Source: Chloroflexota bacterium (GTDB taxonomy: Bacteria; Chloroflexota; Ktedonobacteria; Ktedonobacterales; JADMIN01). Taken from it: a stretch of 64,000 nt of DNA. Of the stretch, positions 1-11,476 are shown piece after piece; position 1 is the stretch's first letter; each line of letters begins with the position of its first letter. Both the position numbers and the translations under genes were made by a program. Below the pieces are notes generated by a model that made no database searches, was not told the DNA's origin, and worked only from the letters and a program-made list of their open reading frames with translations. The stretch lies in the NCBI GenBank assembly GCA_021323855.1, contig JAJPKE010000007.1, forward strand, positions 53,370-117,369. Direction: 5' to 3'.

Positions 1-2627
<2,627 letters not shown>

Positions 2628-2649
2628 ACCAAACTCCTTCTATCAATGC

Positions 2650-2682
2650 AAAAAGCCTTCCTCGCCAAGGACGAGGAAGGCT
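2650..2682 (-). terminator. Intrinsic terminator of the valS T-box leader
   Basis: A perfect 11-bp stem (AGCCTTCCTCG at 2672-2682 paired with CGAGGAAGGCT at 2654-2664, minus-strand sense) is followed by five T residues, ending 22 bases before the valS start. It sits immediately downstream of the T-box bulge sequence, as expected for a transcriptional T-box switch. Confidence 0.9.
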
Positions 2683-2935
2683 CCCGTGGTGCCACCTTGA
2701 TTCGCGGGCGCAGCCGGGCGCAAAAATTACACCGGCGCACACACCGCCTCTGGTCGGCGCGGTAACGGGCGCCAGTCGCACGACACTACGCAACAATCAT
2801 CGCGTTCGCATCGCGGGCGATCAGGTCACTTCAGCGAGTGGGCGCAGTGGAGAGCTTCCAGCCGGTGACTCTCCGTCTCTATCTGCCTCGCTCTTGGCCT
2901 CGCGTACTCTTCCTGACCATTGCCAATCTCGATTG
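2650..2935 (-). promoter_or_regulatory. T-box riboswitch (valine) controlling valS
   Basis: On the minus strand the leader holds the T-box core GGTGGCACCACG (2685-2696), the element that pairs with the tRNA acceptor end in the antiterminator. Further upstream is a Stem I region with a GGAAGAGTACGCGAGG opening, an apical GGCTGGAA element enclosed by GGAGAG/CTCTCC, and GAA-GTG-ACC on the 3' side. The GTG at 2827-2829 sits where a specifier codon should be and reads as valine. An intrinsic terminator follows the T-box. All parts are in canonical order. The stem boundaries are my hand folding. Confidence 0.9.
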
Positions 2936-2941
2936 CAACAC

Positions 2942-2970
2942 AGTATATGATATTCGCTCGCCTATGTCAA
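2942..2970 (-). promoter_or_regulatory. Sigma-70-type promoter for valS leader
   Basis: TTGACA (2965-2970, a perfect -35) and TATACT (2942-2947, five of six to the -10) are separated by 17 bp. Transcription would start near 2935, giving a leader of about 300 nt that contains the whole T-box. Confidence 0.82.
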
Positions 2971-2993
2971 GCGAACGATGCTTGCATACCTGT

Positions 2994-4268
2994 TCAGATG
3001 AGGAAGCCGCCAGCGAGGAAAAGCGCGGTTGTCAGGGCTTGCAGGGCAAAGCCACCACCGACCAGCAAGAGGTCCAGTTCGCGATGTTTGCCCATCCAGC
3101 GGCCAAGAATCAGGTACAGCGGCACCGCAGGCAACACATAGCGCCCGGCGGCTGCCAGCGGGTCCCAGGCGTTGATGACGAGCGGCGATGCCAGGCTGAT
3201 GTAGAGCAGCCCTAGCGAGAAAAGCGTGAAGGTAAACGGCACCTTGCGGATCGCCAGCAACGTCGCCAGCGCCAGCAACGCTACCGGCGCAGCGTCTATC
3301 AGGATGCGCGCCTGCCCCAGCGACCAGGGCTGGAAGTGCGTCCAGCCGGAGAGATCAACCCCAAGCGCCTGCCAGATGGGTAGCATCTCGCGCCCGAAAA
3401 ACACCAACTGCGCGTGCTGGAAGAGCAGCGGATCGCCAAACGTGCGCCAGAGGAAGAGCGCATAGAGGCCAATCGCCAGCGGCACGGCCAGCACGACCAG
3501 CGCACCGTCGAGCGCCGGACGGATGCGCCGCAGTCCACGCCAGCCATCGCTCCACCAACCCTGCTGGCGCCCATACTCCCAGAACAACGGCAAAACAAGA
3601 ATCACACTGACGGGGCGCGTCAAGCCGCCGAGGAAGGCCGCCAGCGCCGCCCAGCGCCAGTTGCCACGGCGCGCCGCAAAGAGCGCAAAAGCGGCGCACG
3701 CCAGAAAGAGACTATCGGCATACGCGGCGACGGTGAAGAGCGCCAGCGGATACGCCGCCAGCGCCCGCAAGGCAGGCGCAGTAGCCTCGTTGCCATCCTC
3801 ATGTGCGGCCAGCAGCCCAACGCCAAAGAATGCAGCAAGCGTGGCAAGGTTGCTGACGAGCATCCCCGCCAGCAATTCGTTTGGCTGCCCAACGACAAAT
3901 GTGACGCCCCTGACCAGCAACGGGTACAGCGGAAAGAACGCCGCCTGGGAGGAAGTTTGATAGCCGCTCGCTGCAAGATGCAGATAGAGTGTGGCATCCC
4001 ATCTACGCCAGGACTGGAACATCATTTCCGGCGAAAAGACACGCTCCGGCGCGCTCTGAAAAGAATTGAACGGCACAGCGAAGAAAGTGATGAGAAAGAA
4101 GAGGAAGCGCGTCACCAGCCACATACCGCTCGCTTGTAAAGCGATCTTGCGCCAGGGAAGATCGCCGCGCGGTGGCGTGGCAAGCGCGACGCTTTCACTT
4201 GCTTTTGTGGGCGCGATGTGGGCAACGAACTTTTCGATCCGGTCGCCAACGACCGCAAGGTCAAACAC
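2994..4268 (-). CDS. PIG-V-like mannosyltransferase family membrane protein
   Basis: A 424-residue integral membrane protein with roughly nine hydrophobic segments after a soluble N-terminus of about 45 residues. The segment RRWDATLYLHLAASGY followed by FFPLYPLL resembles the luminal loop motifs of the PIG-V/GPI-mannosyltransferase-2 (GT-C) family, which uses lipid-linked sugars. The natural bacterial acceptor is unknown. It starts at a GTG, preceded by GGGAGG seven bases upstream, which decides the start. It lies downstream of no obvious partner, and valS follows on the same strand with its own promoter, so it is probably monocistronic. Confidence 0.75.
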   Translation of the reverse strand: MFDLAVVGDRIEKFVAHIAPTKASESVALATPPRGDLPWRKIALQASGMWLVTRFLFFLITFFAVPFNSFQSAPERVFSPEMMFQSWRRWDATLYLHLAASGYQTSSQAAFFPLYPLLVRGVTFVVGQPNELLAGMLVSNLATLAAFFGVGLLAAHEDGNEATAPALRALAAYPLALFTVAAYADSLFLACAAFALFAARRGNWRWAALAAFLGGLTRPVSVILVLPLFWEYGRQQGWWSDGWRGLRRIRPALDGALVVLAVPLAIGLYALFLWRTFGDPLLFQHAQLVFFGREMLPIWQALGVDLSGWTHFQPWSLGQARILIDAAPVALLALATLLAIRKVPFTFTLFSLGLLYISLASPLVINAWDPLAAAGRYVLPAVPLYLILGRWMGKHRELDLLLVGGGFALQALTTALFLAGGFLI

Positions 4269-4415
4269 GCATGAGCCTCCCTGTCCAGGTCATGTGCCCC
4301 TGAATATCATGAGTAGAGGGGATCGTTTCCTGTTCCTCAATACTCCTCAATACATAGAACATTGGCAAATCTTATACCCGATTGAGTTGAGGGATTATGG
4401 CGTTATGGCATGACG

Positions 4416-4466
4416 ATGCCTCGCCATCAACGTGAAGTGAACGCATCAACGCTGATGACGAGGCAT
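4416..4466 (-). terminator. Possible hairpin terminator after the membrane/coiled-coil gene
   Basis: Inverted repeat with 17-bp arms and two mismatches (ATGCCTCG outer, CATCAACG/CGCTGATG inner), 30 bases beyond the stop of the gene ending at 4496. No T-run follows, so it may be only a transcript end stabiliser. Confidence 0.4.
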
Positions 4467-4495
4467 ATTGTTTGCTACTTACGCAACACCGCTAT

Positions 4496-5914
4496 CTAGC
4501 TGTTGCGATGCGCTTCGGACTTCATGACACGCCCGATGACGGCGCGGGCAAAGGTTTCGTCGGAGTCCAGCTTCTCCGCCACCAGCGGCACGAGTTGTCG
4601 TGCCTGGTTGGCAGTCAGCGTGCGCTTATTGAGCGGGATGTTCAACTGGTTCATCGCCTCGGTGACGACCTGCACATGCGCGGGATTGGGGCCGTTCATC
4701 GCGCTCAGCAGGCTGGACTGCATCGAGCGGCGCACCGCTGGGCGCGGACCCGTCGTGCCCGTCATGCCGTCGTCGCTCATGTCCATCGGATTGATGGCCG
4801 GCGTCAGCGTGGCGCCCAGCATCGGCGGGCGGCGCGGCGCAAAGGTCAGCGTATCGCTCACCGGCGTACCCATCGAACCCTCGACATCGCTGCTCAACAC
4901 AGCGGCGGCGCTGGGGGTGGCATGATTCATGATGCTCATATCCCCACCATGCGCTGCGCTATGCGAACCGTTGAGCGACGGCAACTGAAGCACATGCGCG
5001 GCGTCGCGGTCCGCGTACTCGTGGCCGCCGGATGACGGCAGCGTCGGCGCGTCGGCTGCGCCCACCACATTGAGCGCCGCCGGGGCAGCGTTCGCATCAC
5101 TGGTAGCCTCTTGCTGATCCTGTGTGCCCTCTTTGCGCGTGATGAGTTGCGCGGCCTGCTTGCGTGCAGCGGCGGCGGTCGCCGCCATGCCGCGCAGTTG
5201 CGCCTCGCGGACCCTGGCGTTGGTCTCCGCCTTGATCTGCTTGAGTTCGGCCTCCTGCTGCGTGCGGAGCAGCCGCTCCTCATGCGACATCTGCATCTGT
5301 GCCAGGCTGCGGCGGCGCGTGGTCGGCTGGACCACCGCCCAGAATAGCCCCCAGAATGGCGGAGCAATAGCAACCAACAACATCGTCAGGCTGAAGTTGC
5401 TGGCGCGCAGTTGCGGCCAGACGGAATAGACCCATTGATCGGTGGGGAACGCCTTGAAGTCCTGGCTGCGGAAGGCCAGGCTGCACCATGTGGTGATGGC
5501 CGTGGCGATGACCACACCCATCGCGCAGAAGAACGCCTGGACATGATGCCCCTGTCCCCAGTGCCAGGGTGCGAGGACGGAGAGCAGGTAGGCCATGCCG
5601 ACGACGCCGATGGCCAGGAAGCCCCACAACACGACGAAGCCCGCCTGAAGGACTGGATTGGCGTTGTGCGCCGTGCCGCCGTCGGAATAGACATAGTAGT
5701 TGAAGATAGCATCTGGAATGTAGAGGACGACCGGGAAGATGAAATACACCTTCACCAGCCAGCCGGGTAACGGCAGTACCTTGTCCTTGTCTTCGTCGTT
5801 GGGCGCTGCATGCGTTGCCGCGCTCGTAGATTGCGCGGATGCGCCGCCAGCCAGGGTCGCGTCGAGTGTTGGCGTGCTGTCTACACGTCTTGTCGCCGGG
5901 GCTGCTTGTGCCAT
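4496..5914 (-). CDS. Uncharacterised four-TM protein with cytoplasmic coiled coil
   Basis: I do not recognise a family. After an Ala/Thr-rich N-terminus of about 60 residues come four hydrophobic segments (around VKVYFIFPVVLYIPDAIF, FVVLWGFLAIGVVGMAYLL, FFCAMGVVIATAITTWC and LLVAIAPPFWGLFWAVV), then a charged Gln/Glu/Arg helix typical of a coiled coil, a long low-complexity linker, and a compact C-terminal helical part ending EAHRNS. A longer reading to 6103 exists, but the ATG at 5914 has GGGAGG upstream and starts the sensible N-terminus. It may be a membrane-bound scaffold. Function is unknown. Confidence 0.75.
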   Translation of the reverse strand: MAQAAPATRRVDSTPTLDATLAGGASAQSTSAATHAAPNDEDKDKVLPLPGWLVKVYFIFPVVLYIPDAIFNYYVYSDGGTAHNANPVLQAGFVVLWGFLAIGVVGMAYLLSVLAPWHWGQGHHVQAFFCAMGVVIATAITTWCSLAFRSQDFKAFPTDQWVYSVWPQLRASNFSLTMLLVAIAPPFWGLFWAVVQPTTRRRSLAQMQMSHEERLLRTQQEAELKQIKAETNARVREAQLRGMAATAAAARKQAAQLITRKEGTQDQQEATSDANAAPAALNVVGAADAPTLPSSGGHEYADRDAAHVLQLPSLNGSHSAAHGGDMSIMNHATPSAAAVLSSDVEGSMGTPVSDTLTFAPRRPPMLGATLTPAINPMDMSDDGMTGTTGPRPAVRRSMQSSLLSAMNGPNPAHVQVVTEAMNQLNIPLNKRTLTANQARQLVPLVAEKLDSDETFARAVIGRVMKSEAHRNS

Positions 5915-6613
5915 AGTTTGGAGTCTACCTCCCTGCCCTAGAACGTCTGGCACATAGAACGCATATCTTCGATACTTCGATATGCCCATAGGCCAGCGTT
6001 CGCCGAATGTTGTGGACCGCGAAACCGGCGGGCCGCCCCACAGTGGAGCGGGCATTACAAGCCACCGTTCGGTCCGATTACCCGGCAAGCGCAATAACGA
6101 CATTGGTATTGATGTGTGCCAGGCAAATTACTTGGTGCAAGAGAGAATATGCAACGGCAAACTGAATGTAAATGGGACGCATGGGCTAGCGAGCAAGATG
6201 TGGCGACGCTTCGTTGCAGTATGTCATACACAGGCGACAGAATGAGGGGAAAAATTAGGACAAATTACCCAATTCACTGGTAGAAGTTGGCTAGCGTCCC
6301 CAAGAGCGCCACCGCTGGCGCAACGCCACCACCAGGTCATTCGTTGTATGGATGAGTAGCAGGACGATTGCCCAATCCATGACGGTTGCTGGCAATCATC
6401 CAGACGTTGCTCACGAGACATGAGGTCTATCTAGCAGGGCCAAAAGTAGCCTTTTGTGAGCGACTTTCACTAAACCCCCTCACTCTCTTCCAAATTCGTG
6501 GAAACATTCCGACAGGTACTACCCGAATGGGCTAAGCTCTTCAGGCTAACTGTCCTTTGCTTTGTTACCATGCGACATAACATCCCTCCTGAATATCTCA
6601 ACGCGCGTTGGTA
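5915..6613. other. Gene-free stretch, about 700 bases
   Basis: Only short frames with no protein-like character are present. It separates the membrane/coiled-coil gene from the deazaflavin reductase, both on minus. No repeat of the families seen elsewhere in the window and no convincing promoter was found. Confidence 0.5.
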
Positions 6614-7069
6614 TCACATATCGGCGGCGCGCAGCAGCACAATGGGAATCTCGCGATTGGCGGTGCGCTCATAGGCGCGATACAGTGGGTCCAGCGCCTT
6701 CGCCTGCTCCCAGAGCGGCGCGCGTTCGTCTGGCGTTGCCGTGGTAGCGATCATGCGCTGCTTCCGGCGACCAATCTGCACAGTAACAGCAGGTGTCGCC
6801 TGAAGATTGCGATACCAGTCTGGATGCCGTTCGCGCCCGAAGTTGGAGGCGACGAGGACGAGGCGCTCGCCATCGCGGAAATAGGAGAGCAGCCACCGGC
6901 GCGGCCTGCCGGTCTTGCGGCCAATCGTCGTCAACAGCAACACCGGCATGCGGCCGGAAGTGCCGAGCAGCGCGCCGCCGGTCAGACGGTACGTGAACAT
7001 GTGCAGCCGGAAGATGAATGTCAGTCCTGAACGCGAGAGCCGGTAGCGCAACCTATCGAACAGCGACAT
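6614..7069 (-). CDS. Deazaflavin (F420)-dependent nitroreductase-family protein
   Basis: A 151-residue protein of the DDN/DUF385 split-barrel family. The hallmark stretch PVLLLTTIGRKTGRPRR is followed by a beta-rich core (LVLVASNFGRERHPDWYRNL), matching the F420H2-binding fold. These enzymes transfer hydride from reduced F420 to quinones or nitro compounds; the substrate here is unknown. It begins four bases after the stop of the DUF5654-like gene, so the two are probably co-transcribed and perhaps coupled at the membrane. Confidence 0.88.
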   Translation of the reverse strand: MSLFDRLRYRLSRSGLTFIFRLHMFTYRLTGGALLGTSGRMPVLLLTTIGRKTGRPRRWLLSYFRDGERLVLVASNFGRERHPDWYRNLQATPAVTVQIGRRKQRMIATTATPDERAPLWEQAKALDPLYRAYERTANREIPIVLLRAADM

Positions 7070-7073
7070 ACGG

Positions 7074-7442
7074 CTATTTCTTCGTCTCTGACGCCAGCAA
7101 ATTCTTCCCTTTCACGCGCGCATTGATAAGACCAAGTATGGAAATGACCATCACGGCGATCAACGTAATGGCGAGCGCGTAGGCGAATTCTTTAGCCTGT
7201 TGGTTGGCGTTGTTGAGGATCGTCACCGTGCCCAGCCAATCGGTAATGAATTTGTTCCAGGCAAGCGCCGCCACCAACCCAAAGGCGGAGGTGCAGAGGA
7301 GAATCACTGTCGTGATGAAATTATTGGCGGCGAGCACAACATAATGCACTTCATGATGGGTCTCACGTGCGCCTGCTGCTGGTGTCTCGTTTCCATTCGC
7401 TGTTTGGGTAGGGGTGGTTGTGGTGTCAGATGCTTCTGCCAT
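7074..7442 (-). CDS. DUF5654-like small membrane protein
   Basis: A 122-residue protein with a Thr-rich soluble N-terminus and two hydrophobic helices (FITTVILLCTSAFGLVAALAW and a second around LAITLIAVMVISILGLINA). The pattern matches the DUF5654 family, whose function is not known. The ATG at 7442 has AGGAGAGGAG six bases upstream and is preferred over the longer reading to 7583. It leads a two-gene unit with the deazaflavin reductase. Confidence 0.8.
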   Translation of the reverse strand: MAEASDTTTTPTQTANGNETPAAGARETHHEVHYVVLAANNFITTVILLCTSAFGLVAALAWNKFITDWLGTVTILNNANQQAKEFAYALAITLIAVMVISILGLINARVKGKNLLASETKK

Positions 7443-7762
7443 GTCTTGCTCCTCTCCTGAATGTGATGATGCCATCTTGGTTGCTATGCTTACCAGCACA
7501 TTGCTGGCCGAACTGCATCCACCACCTGCCTCACGATAGCGCGCTGGTTGATGGTAAGGCAAAGCTGGCAGCACTGGCATCACCGTTACTGGCCATAAAC
7601 TTGTCCAGCCTCGTTGCTCATGCTACACTGCCAGCGTCCGGCTGAACATAGCCCGTAGCATATTTCTAGTAGGGCGGACATTCCTGTCTGCCAGGTGATA
7701 CAGGCGCACGGCAAGGCGTGAGCAGACAGAGCAGACGTAAGGTAGCGTAGGAGCGTAGGACT
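7443..7762. other. Divergent intergenic region with one palindromic repeat
   Basis: Lies between the minus-strand DUF5654-like gene and the plus-strand dehydrogenase. Apart from the hairpin at 7673-7692 I see no gene. A GTAGGAG-like site before 7763 serves the dehydrogenase. Confidence 0.6.
7673..7692 (+). repeat. Dispersed hairpin repeat, GGCAGACA-TTCC type
   Basis: GGCGGACA, loop TTCC, TGTCTGCC: 8-bp arms with one G-T wobble. Related copies occur at 36184-36203, 36211-36228 and 52614-52633. Confidence 0.75.
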
Positions 7763-9043
7763 ATGTGGAGCGTTTACCTCGATACCAATCCAATTCGCAC
7801 CGCCAGTACACGCGGGCTGGGCCTGGTCTCGCGGCGCGCCTACTATGGACCGCTGGCGCCGCTGCGGGCGCGGCAGCTTGGCAAGCGTAAACTGCCGGGG
7901 CGACGCTGGGTGCGCGTGCGCAACATCACCGCAGGCATCGCCGGCACGGATGTGGCGCTGGTGCATCTGCAACTCGATCCGCGTATCTCACTGGCGGCGT
8001 TGCCGCGCAACTCGCGCCTCTACCTGGGCCATGAGGTGGCCGGCGAAGTGGTGGATGTCGGGCCGGATGTCGAGTTCCTGCGTGTCGGTGATCGCGTCGC
8101 CTATCAACTGGATCAGTGTTGCGCCACCCGCGATATCGAGCCGCCCTGCCGTCACTGCGCCGTCGGCAATTATTCGCTCTGCGAGAACCGCTACCTGCCG
8201 GGTTCATCTGCCATCGGCGGCGGCTGGAGCGATGAGATGATCTTGCACGAGCGGCAACTGTTCCTCGTGCCGGATAACCTCTCGGATGAGCAGGCGACGC
8301 TGCTAGAACCTTCAGCCGTCGCCGTCCACACGGCCCTGCGCCACCAGCCTCAGCCCGGCGACAATGTGCTGGTAATCGGCGGCGGCACCATTGGCCTGCT
8401 GACGACGCAGGCAGTGCGCGCGTTATCACCAAACGCCAATATCACCGCGATGGCGCGCTATCCAGTGCAGGTGGAGATGGCGACCAGGATGGGCGCGACG
8501 CGCATCCTCTATCCAGAAGATGGCACGGCAGGGGTGGCGCGGCTCACTGGCGGACGCCATTTCAAGCGGCGTTTTGGGCCGGAACTGCTCATCGGCGGCT
8601 TCGATGTCGTCTACGACACGATTGGTTCGTCGGAGACGATGCGCAACGCCATCCGCTGGACACGCGGCGGCGGCGTGGTGGTGCAGGCGGGAACACAGAT
8701 GGCGCCGTCTTCGCTGGACCTGACGCCGATCTGGCACCAGGAGATTACGGTGCTGGGCGCGACGGGCCACGGCGCTGAAAGCTGGCCCGGCACCGGCTTT
8801 TCCACCTGGGGCGGCGACAATGGTGGCCGCGTCTCCACCTTCGCGCTGGCCGCCGCACTGATGCGCGAGCAACGCCTGACGCCGCAGCGCCTCATCACCC
8901 ATCGTTTCCCGCTGCGAGAGGTGCGGCACGCGCTGGAGGTTGCTAGAGACAAGGCAACCCACCGCTCCATCAAAGTGCTGCTCGACATCCGCGAGGTCTC
9001 CGCCGCGCCCTTGCAGACAGCAGACCTGGCCGCCGCTCGGTAG
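7763..9043 (+). CDS. Zinc-type alcohol dehydrogenase-like MDR oxidoreductase
   Basis: A 426-residue medium-chain dehydrogenase. It has the GroES-like half with GHE (89-91), a Cys-rich lobe (CRHCAVGNYSLCEN) like the structural zinc site, and a Rossmann half with VLVIGGGTIGLL. The usual catalytic zinc ligand in GICGTD is replaced: the sequence reads GIAGTD with Ala at 60, so zinc binding or chemistry may differ. NAD(P)-linked oxidation of an alcohol or polyol is the family role; the substrate is unknown. The N-terminus is about 20 residues longer than usual. It stands alone. Confidence 0.88.
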   Translation: MWSVYLDTNPIRTASTRGLGLVSRRAYYGPLAPLRARQLGKRKLPGRRWVRVRNITAGIAGTDVALVHLQLDPRISLAALPRNSRLYLGHEVAGEVVDVGPDVEFLRVGDRVAYQLDQCCATRDIEPPCRHCAVGNYSLCENRYLPGSSAIGGGWSDEMILHERQLFLVPDNLSDEQATLLEPSAVAVHTALRHQPQPGDNVLVIGGGTIGLLTTQAVRALSPNANITAMARYPVQVEMATRMGATRILYPEDGTAGVARLTGGRHFKRRFGPELLIGGFDVVYDTIGSSETMRNAIRWTRGGGVVVQAGTQMAPSSLDLTPIWHQEITVLGATGHGAESWPGTGFSTWGGDNGGRVSTFALAAALMREQRLTPQRLITHRFPLREVRHALEVARDKATHRSIKVLLDIREVSAAPLQTADLAAAR

Positions 9044-9059
9044 TTAGGGCGGCGGCCAG
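9026..9059 (+). terminator. Hairpin spanning the dehydrogenase stop codon
   Basis: CTGGCCGCCGC (9026-9036) and GCGGCGGCCAG (9049-9059) form a perfect 11-bp stem whose loop contains the TAG stop. No T-run follows. Confidence 0.5.
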
Positions 9060-9114
9060 AAGACGACAATCCGCAAGACTTTCCGATGGTGGAGGGCTTG
9101 AGCGTGGCCTGGCT

Positions 9115-10017
9115 TCAGACAATGGGCGTGTCTGTTCGCGTCCCCCATTCGGCCCAAGAGCCGTAATATACCCGTACATTGGGATAGTCCAACAGATATT
9201 TCAAGATCCATGCGACTTCACTTGCCCGATTGCCTATCGTGCAATAGGTCACGACACCTCGCTCTGGAACCACCCCCCGGTCTCGGAAGAGTTGACGCAT
9301 CACTTCTTCACTCTTGAGAGTGCCGTCTGCTTCATGCAGCAGGTCAATGTGTAGATGTACGGCGCCAGGGACGTGGCCGGGGCGTCCAGCCCCTTCGGTC
9401 GCCCCAGATGGCCAGAATCGCTCCCCGGTGAATTCTGCCTCTGAGCGCACATCCAGGATAACCGGGTCTCCGCTCCCCAAGATGCTCTGCATGGCATCCA
9501 GCGACATGAGTTGAGCTGGTTCCGCTTGAGGAAGCGCATAGGTAGACGGCATTGGAGTGGGAACATCCGTTGTCCAGGGTCGGCCAGCTTCGCACCAGCT
9601 TTGCCGTGTGTCGTTGAGCATCAGCACTCGCTTGTGCCCGTATGCCTGCATAAGCCAGAAACCGAGCGATGCCCCATACCCGTAGAAAACAATCGTGACG
9701 TTGGGTGTAAGACCAGACCTGCTCAGCAGGTCTGCGAACTCACGTTGGTTCAATAAGCTGTAATCTGCATGACGCAGATCAGTATATGCGTTCCAAAGGA
9801 TCGCACCTGGAATGTGCCCCTGGTTGTATGCCAACCGGCTGACATCCACCTCGATCACACGCATATCTGCATCTGCAAGGTGTTCCACCAGCCATTCCGG
9901 AGTAGCGAACACCTCTGCGAGCGCTGCGGTATCAATCCGCGAAGAAATAGTGTCTGTCAATTCACCTTGCCCCCTTTCAGAGATTTGGTTCTCAGGTAGA
10001 GAGATAGCCTTCACCAT
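9115..10017 (-). CDS. Two-domain sulfurtransferase (rhodanese)
   Basis: A 300-residue thiosulfate/3-mercaptopyruvate sulfurtransferase type protein. The N-terminal rhodanese domain (about 35-150) has no Cys in its loop, and the C-terminal domain (about 175-295) carries the catalytic loop CTIGNR with Cys259. Conserved GHIPGA and GHVPGAVHL segments mark both domains. It transfers sulfane sulfur to cyanide or a thiol acceptor. The start has no strong ribosome site. A hairpin separates it from the methyltransferase upstream on the same strand. Confidence 0.9.
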   Translation of the reverse strand: MVKAISLPENQISERGQGELTDTISSRIDTAALAEVFATPEWLVEHLADADMRVIEVDVSRLAYNQGHIPGAILWNAYTDLRHADYSLLNQREFADLLSRSGLTPNVTIVFYGYGASLGFWLMQAYGHKRVLMLNDTRQSWCEAGRPWTTDVPTPMPSTYALPQAEPAQLMSLDAMQSILGSGDPVILDVRSEAEFTGERFWPSGATEGAGRPGHVPGAVHLHIDLLHEADGTLKSEEVMRQLFRDRGVVPERGVVTYCTIGNRASEVAWILKYLLDYPNVRVYYGSWAEWGTRTDTPIV

Positions 10018-10058
10018 TCGCTAGCTATGTCATCTCCCACTTGCCTCTTACCAGGCGT

Positions 10059-10093
10059 GGCCCTATCAGCTTCTTTGCCAGGCCGATAGGGCC
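10059..10093 (-). terminator. Hairpin between methyltransferase and sulfurtransferase
   Basis: GGCCCTATC and GATAGGGCC form a perfect 9-bp stem (10059-10067 with 10085-10093), 22 bases after the methyltransferase stop on the minus strand. The loop is 17 nt and there is no clear T-run. Confidence 0.5.
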
Positions 10094-10114
10094 AGGATAG
10101 CGAATGTGAACACC

Positions 10115-11182
10115 TCAGGCGCGAGCCTGGAACACCCGGTTCGTGGGTGAAGTGGCCACCCGCGTGAATTGGGAGAGTCCAGCAGCCAGAACGACATCGC
10201 GTAACTGCTGATCGGTCGCAATCGTACCGAGAGCAGAACCTCCCTGGGCAATTGCGTTTGGTGTGCAGCAGAGGACCGAGAACGCAGAGAACGCTCGCCC
10301 GATAGGATTGAGATTCTCTTCTACTCGCTGGCCGGCCATAGGCTCGACAATCATGAGCGACCCATCCGGCGCCAGGGTCTCGCGCGCATGCCGCACGGCT
10401 GCCACAGGATCACCCATATCGTGCAGGCTGTCGAAAAATGTGATGAGGTCATAGCCGGTTCCTGGGAAGTGTTCCGCACTATCCACATCGAATACCACAC
10501 GATCAGCAACACCCGCTTCACGCGCCGCCGCACGCGCATACTCGATGGATGGTTGGTGCATGTCGAAGCCAAAGAAGCGCGAACGCGGAAACGACTTCGC
10601 CAGCAGGATGAGTGAAGCGCCATAGCCACACCCGATATCTGCAACAGTAGCGCCTGTTTCGAGTTTGGCCTTAACGCCATCAAGCGCAGGAATCCAGGCG
10701 TTCACCAGGTTGCCGAGGTAGCCAGAGCGCCAGAATCGCTCTGCTCCTGGGAACAAATCATGGTCATGCTCCCCCCAGGCCATACCTTCCCCTGTGCGGA
10801 ACAATTCAGTGATATGGTCCTGAGCCATGATGAGCGGCGGGGTGACCTGGAACGCTCCTCCCAGAAAGTACGGACTACTTTCGTCCGTGAGAACAACAGC
10901 ATGTTCATCCGGCAATGAATAGCGATTCGTTTCCGGGTCGTAGTTGAGATACTCCCCTGCCGCCTGATTGACAAGCCAGTCACGCACATACCGCTCTTTT
11001 GTACCAGTGCGTTCAGCTAGCTCGGTTGAGGTGAGGGGTCCCGCCTCCGCGAGCGCCCTGTACAATCCCAACCTATCTCCGATCACGACAAGAGGCACAC
11101 TCAATGCCGCAGCGCACTCTGTGACGACTCGGCCAACGAATGCCCCTAGTTTCTCCTCATCAATCGCGCGTACCGTACTCAT
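10115..11182 (-). CDS. Class I SAM-dependent methyltransferase with winged-helix N-terminus
   Basis: 355 residues. The N-terminal part (about 20-95: GLYRALAEAGPLTSTELAER) is the winged-helix dimerisation domain found in O-methyltransferase-like proteins of the Rv2258c type. The C-terminal Rossmann fold has motif I VADIGCGYGAS, acidic FGFDMH and LITFFDSLHDM. It transfers a methyl group from S-adenosylmethionine to an unknown small molecule. GGGAG eight bases upstream supports the ATG at 11182. Confidence 0.88.
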   Translation of the reverse strand: MSTVRAIDEEKLGAFVGRVVTECAAALSVPLVVIGDRLGLYRALAEAGPLTSTELAERTGTKERYVRDWLVNQAAGEYLNYDPETNRYSLPDEHAVVLTDESSPYFLGGAFQVTPPLIMAQDHITELFRTGEGMAWGEHDHDLFPGAERFWRSGYLGNLVNAWIPALDGVKAKLETGATVADIGCGYGASLILLAKSFPRSRFFGFDMHQPSIEYARAAAREAGVADRVVFDVDSAEHFPGTGYDLITFFDSLHDMGDPVAAVRHARETLAPDGSLMIVEPMAGQRVEENLNPIGRAFSAFSVLCCTPNAIAQGGSALGTIATDQQLRDVVLAAGLSQFTRVATSPTNRVFQARA

Positions 11183-11476
11183 ATAGTTCGCTCCCTTTGC
11201 TCCCTTTCACCGACACGAAATCTGGCGGTGGTAGCTCACTTGGCTGTATGCGGCTGTACTGGCTGTACTGTGTCTGCAGAACACAGAGGCTAGTGTACTG
11301 ATTCATGCGGCGGTTCACATCGTAGGAACTACGGCATTTGGCGCCTTCCCAATGCGTAGATGAATAGCCAGATGCAAAGAAATAGGATGCGAAATACGTA
11401 TGCGATGCGTAGATGGTCAGGGGTCAGCGGCAAGCCTACGTAGGCGCGCATTGGCGCCTCTAGCTGGGGTGAAAAT

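Noticed and set aside
5982..6245. 87-codon frame in the gap before the deazaflavin reductase
   Set aside because: No ribosome site, no domain and no hydrophobic or periodic pattern.
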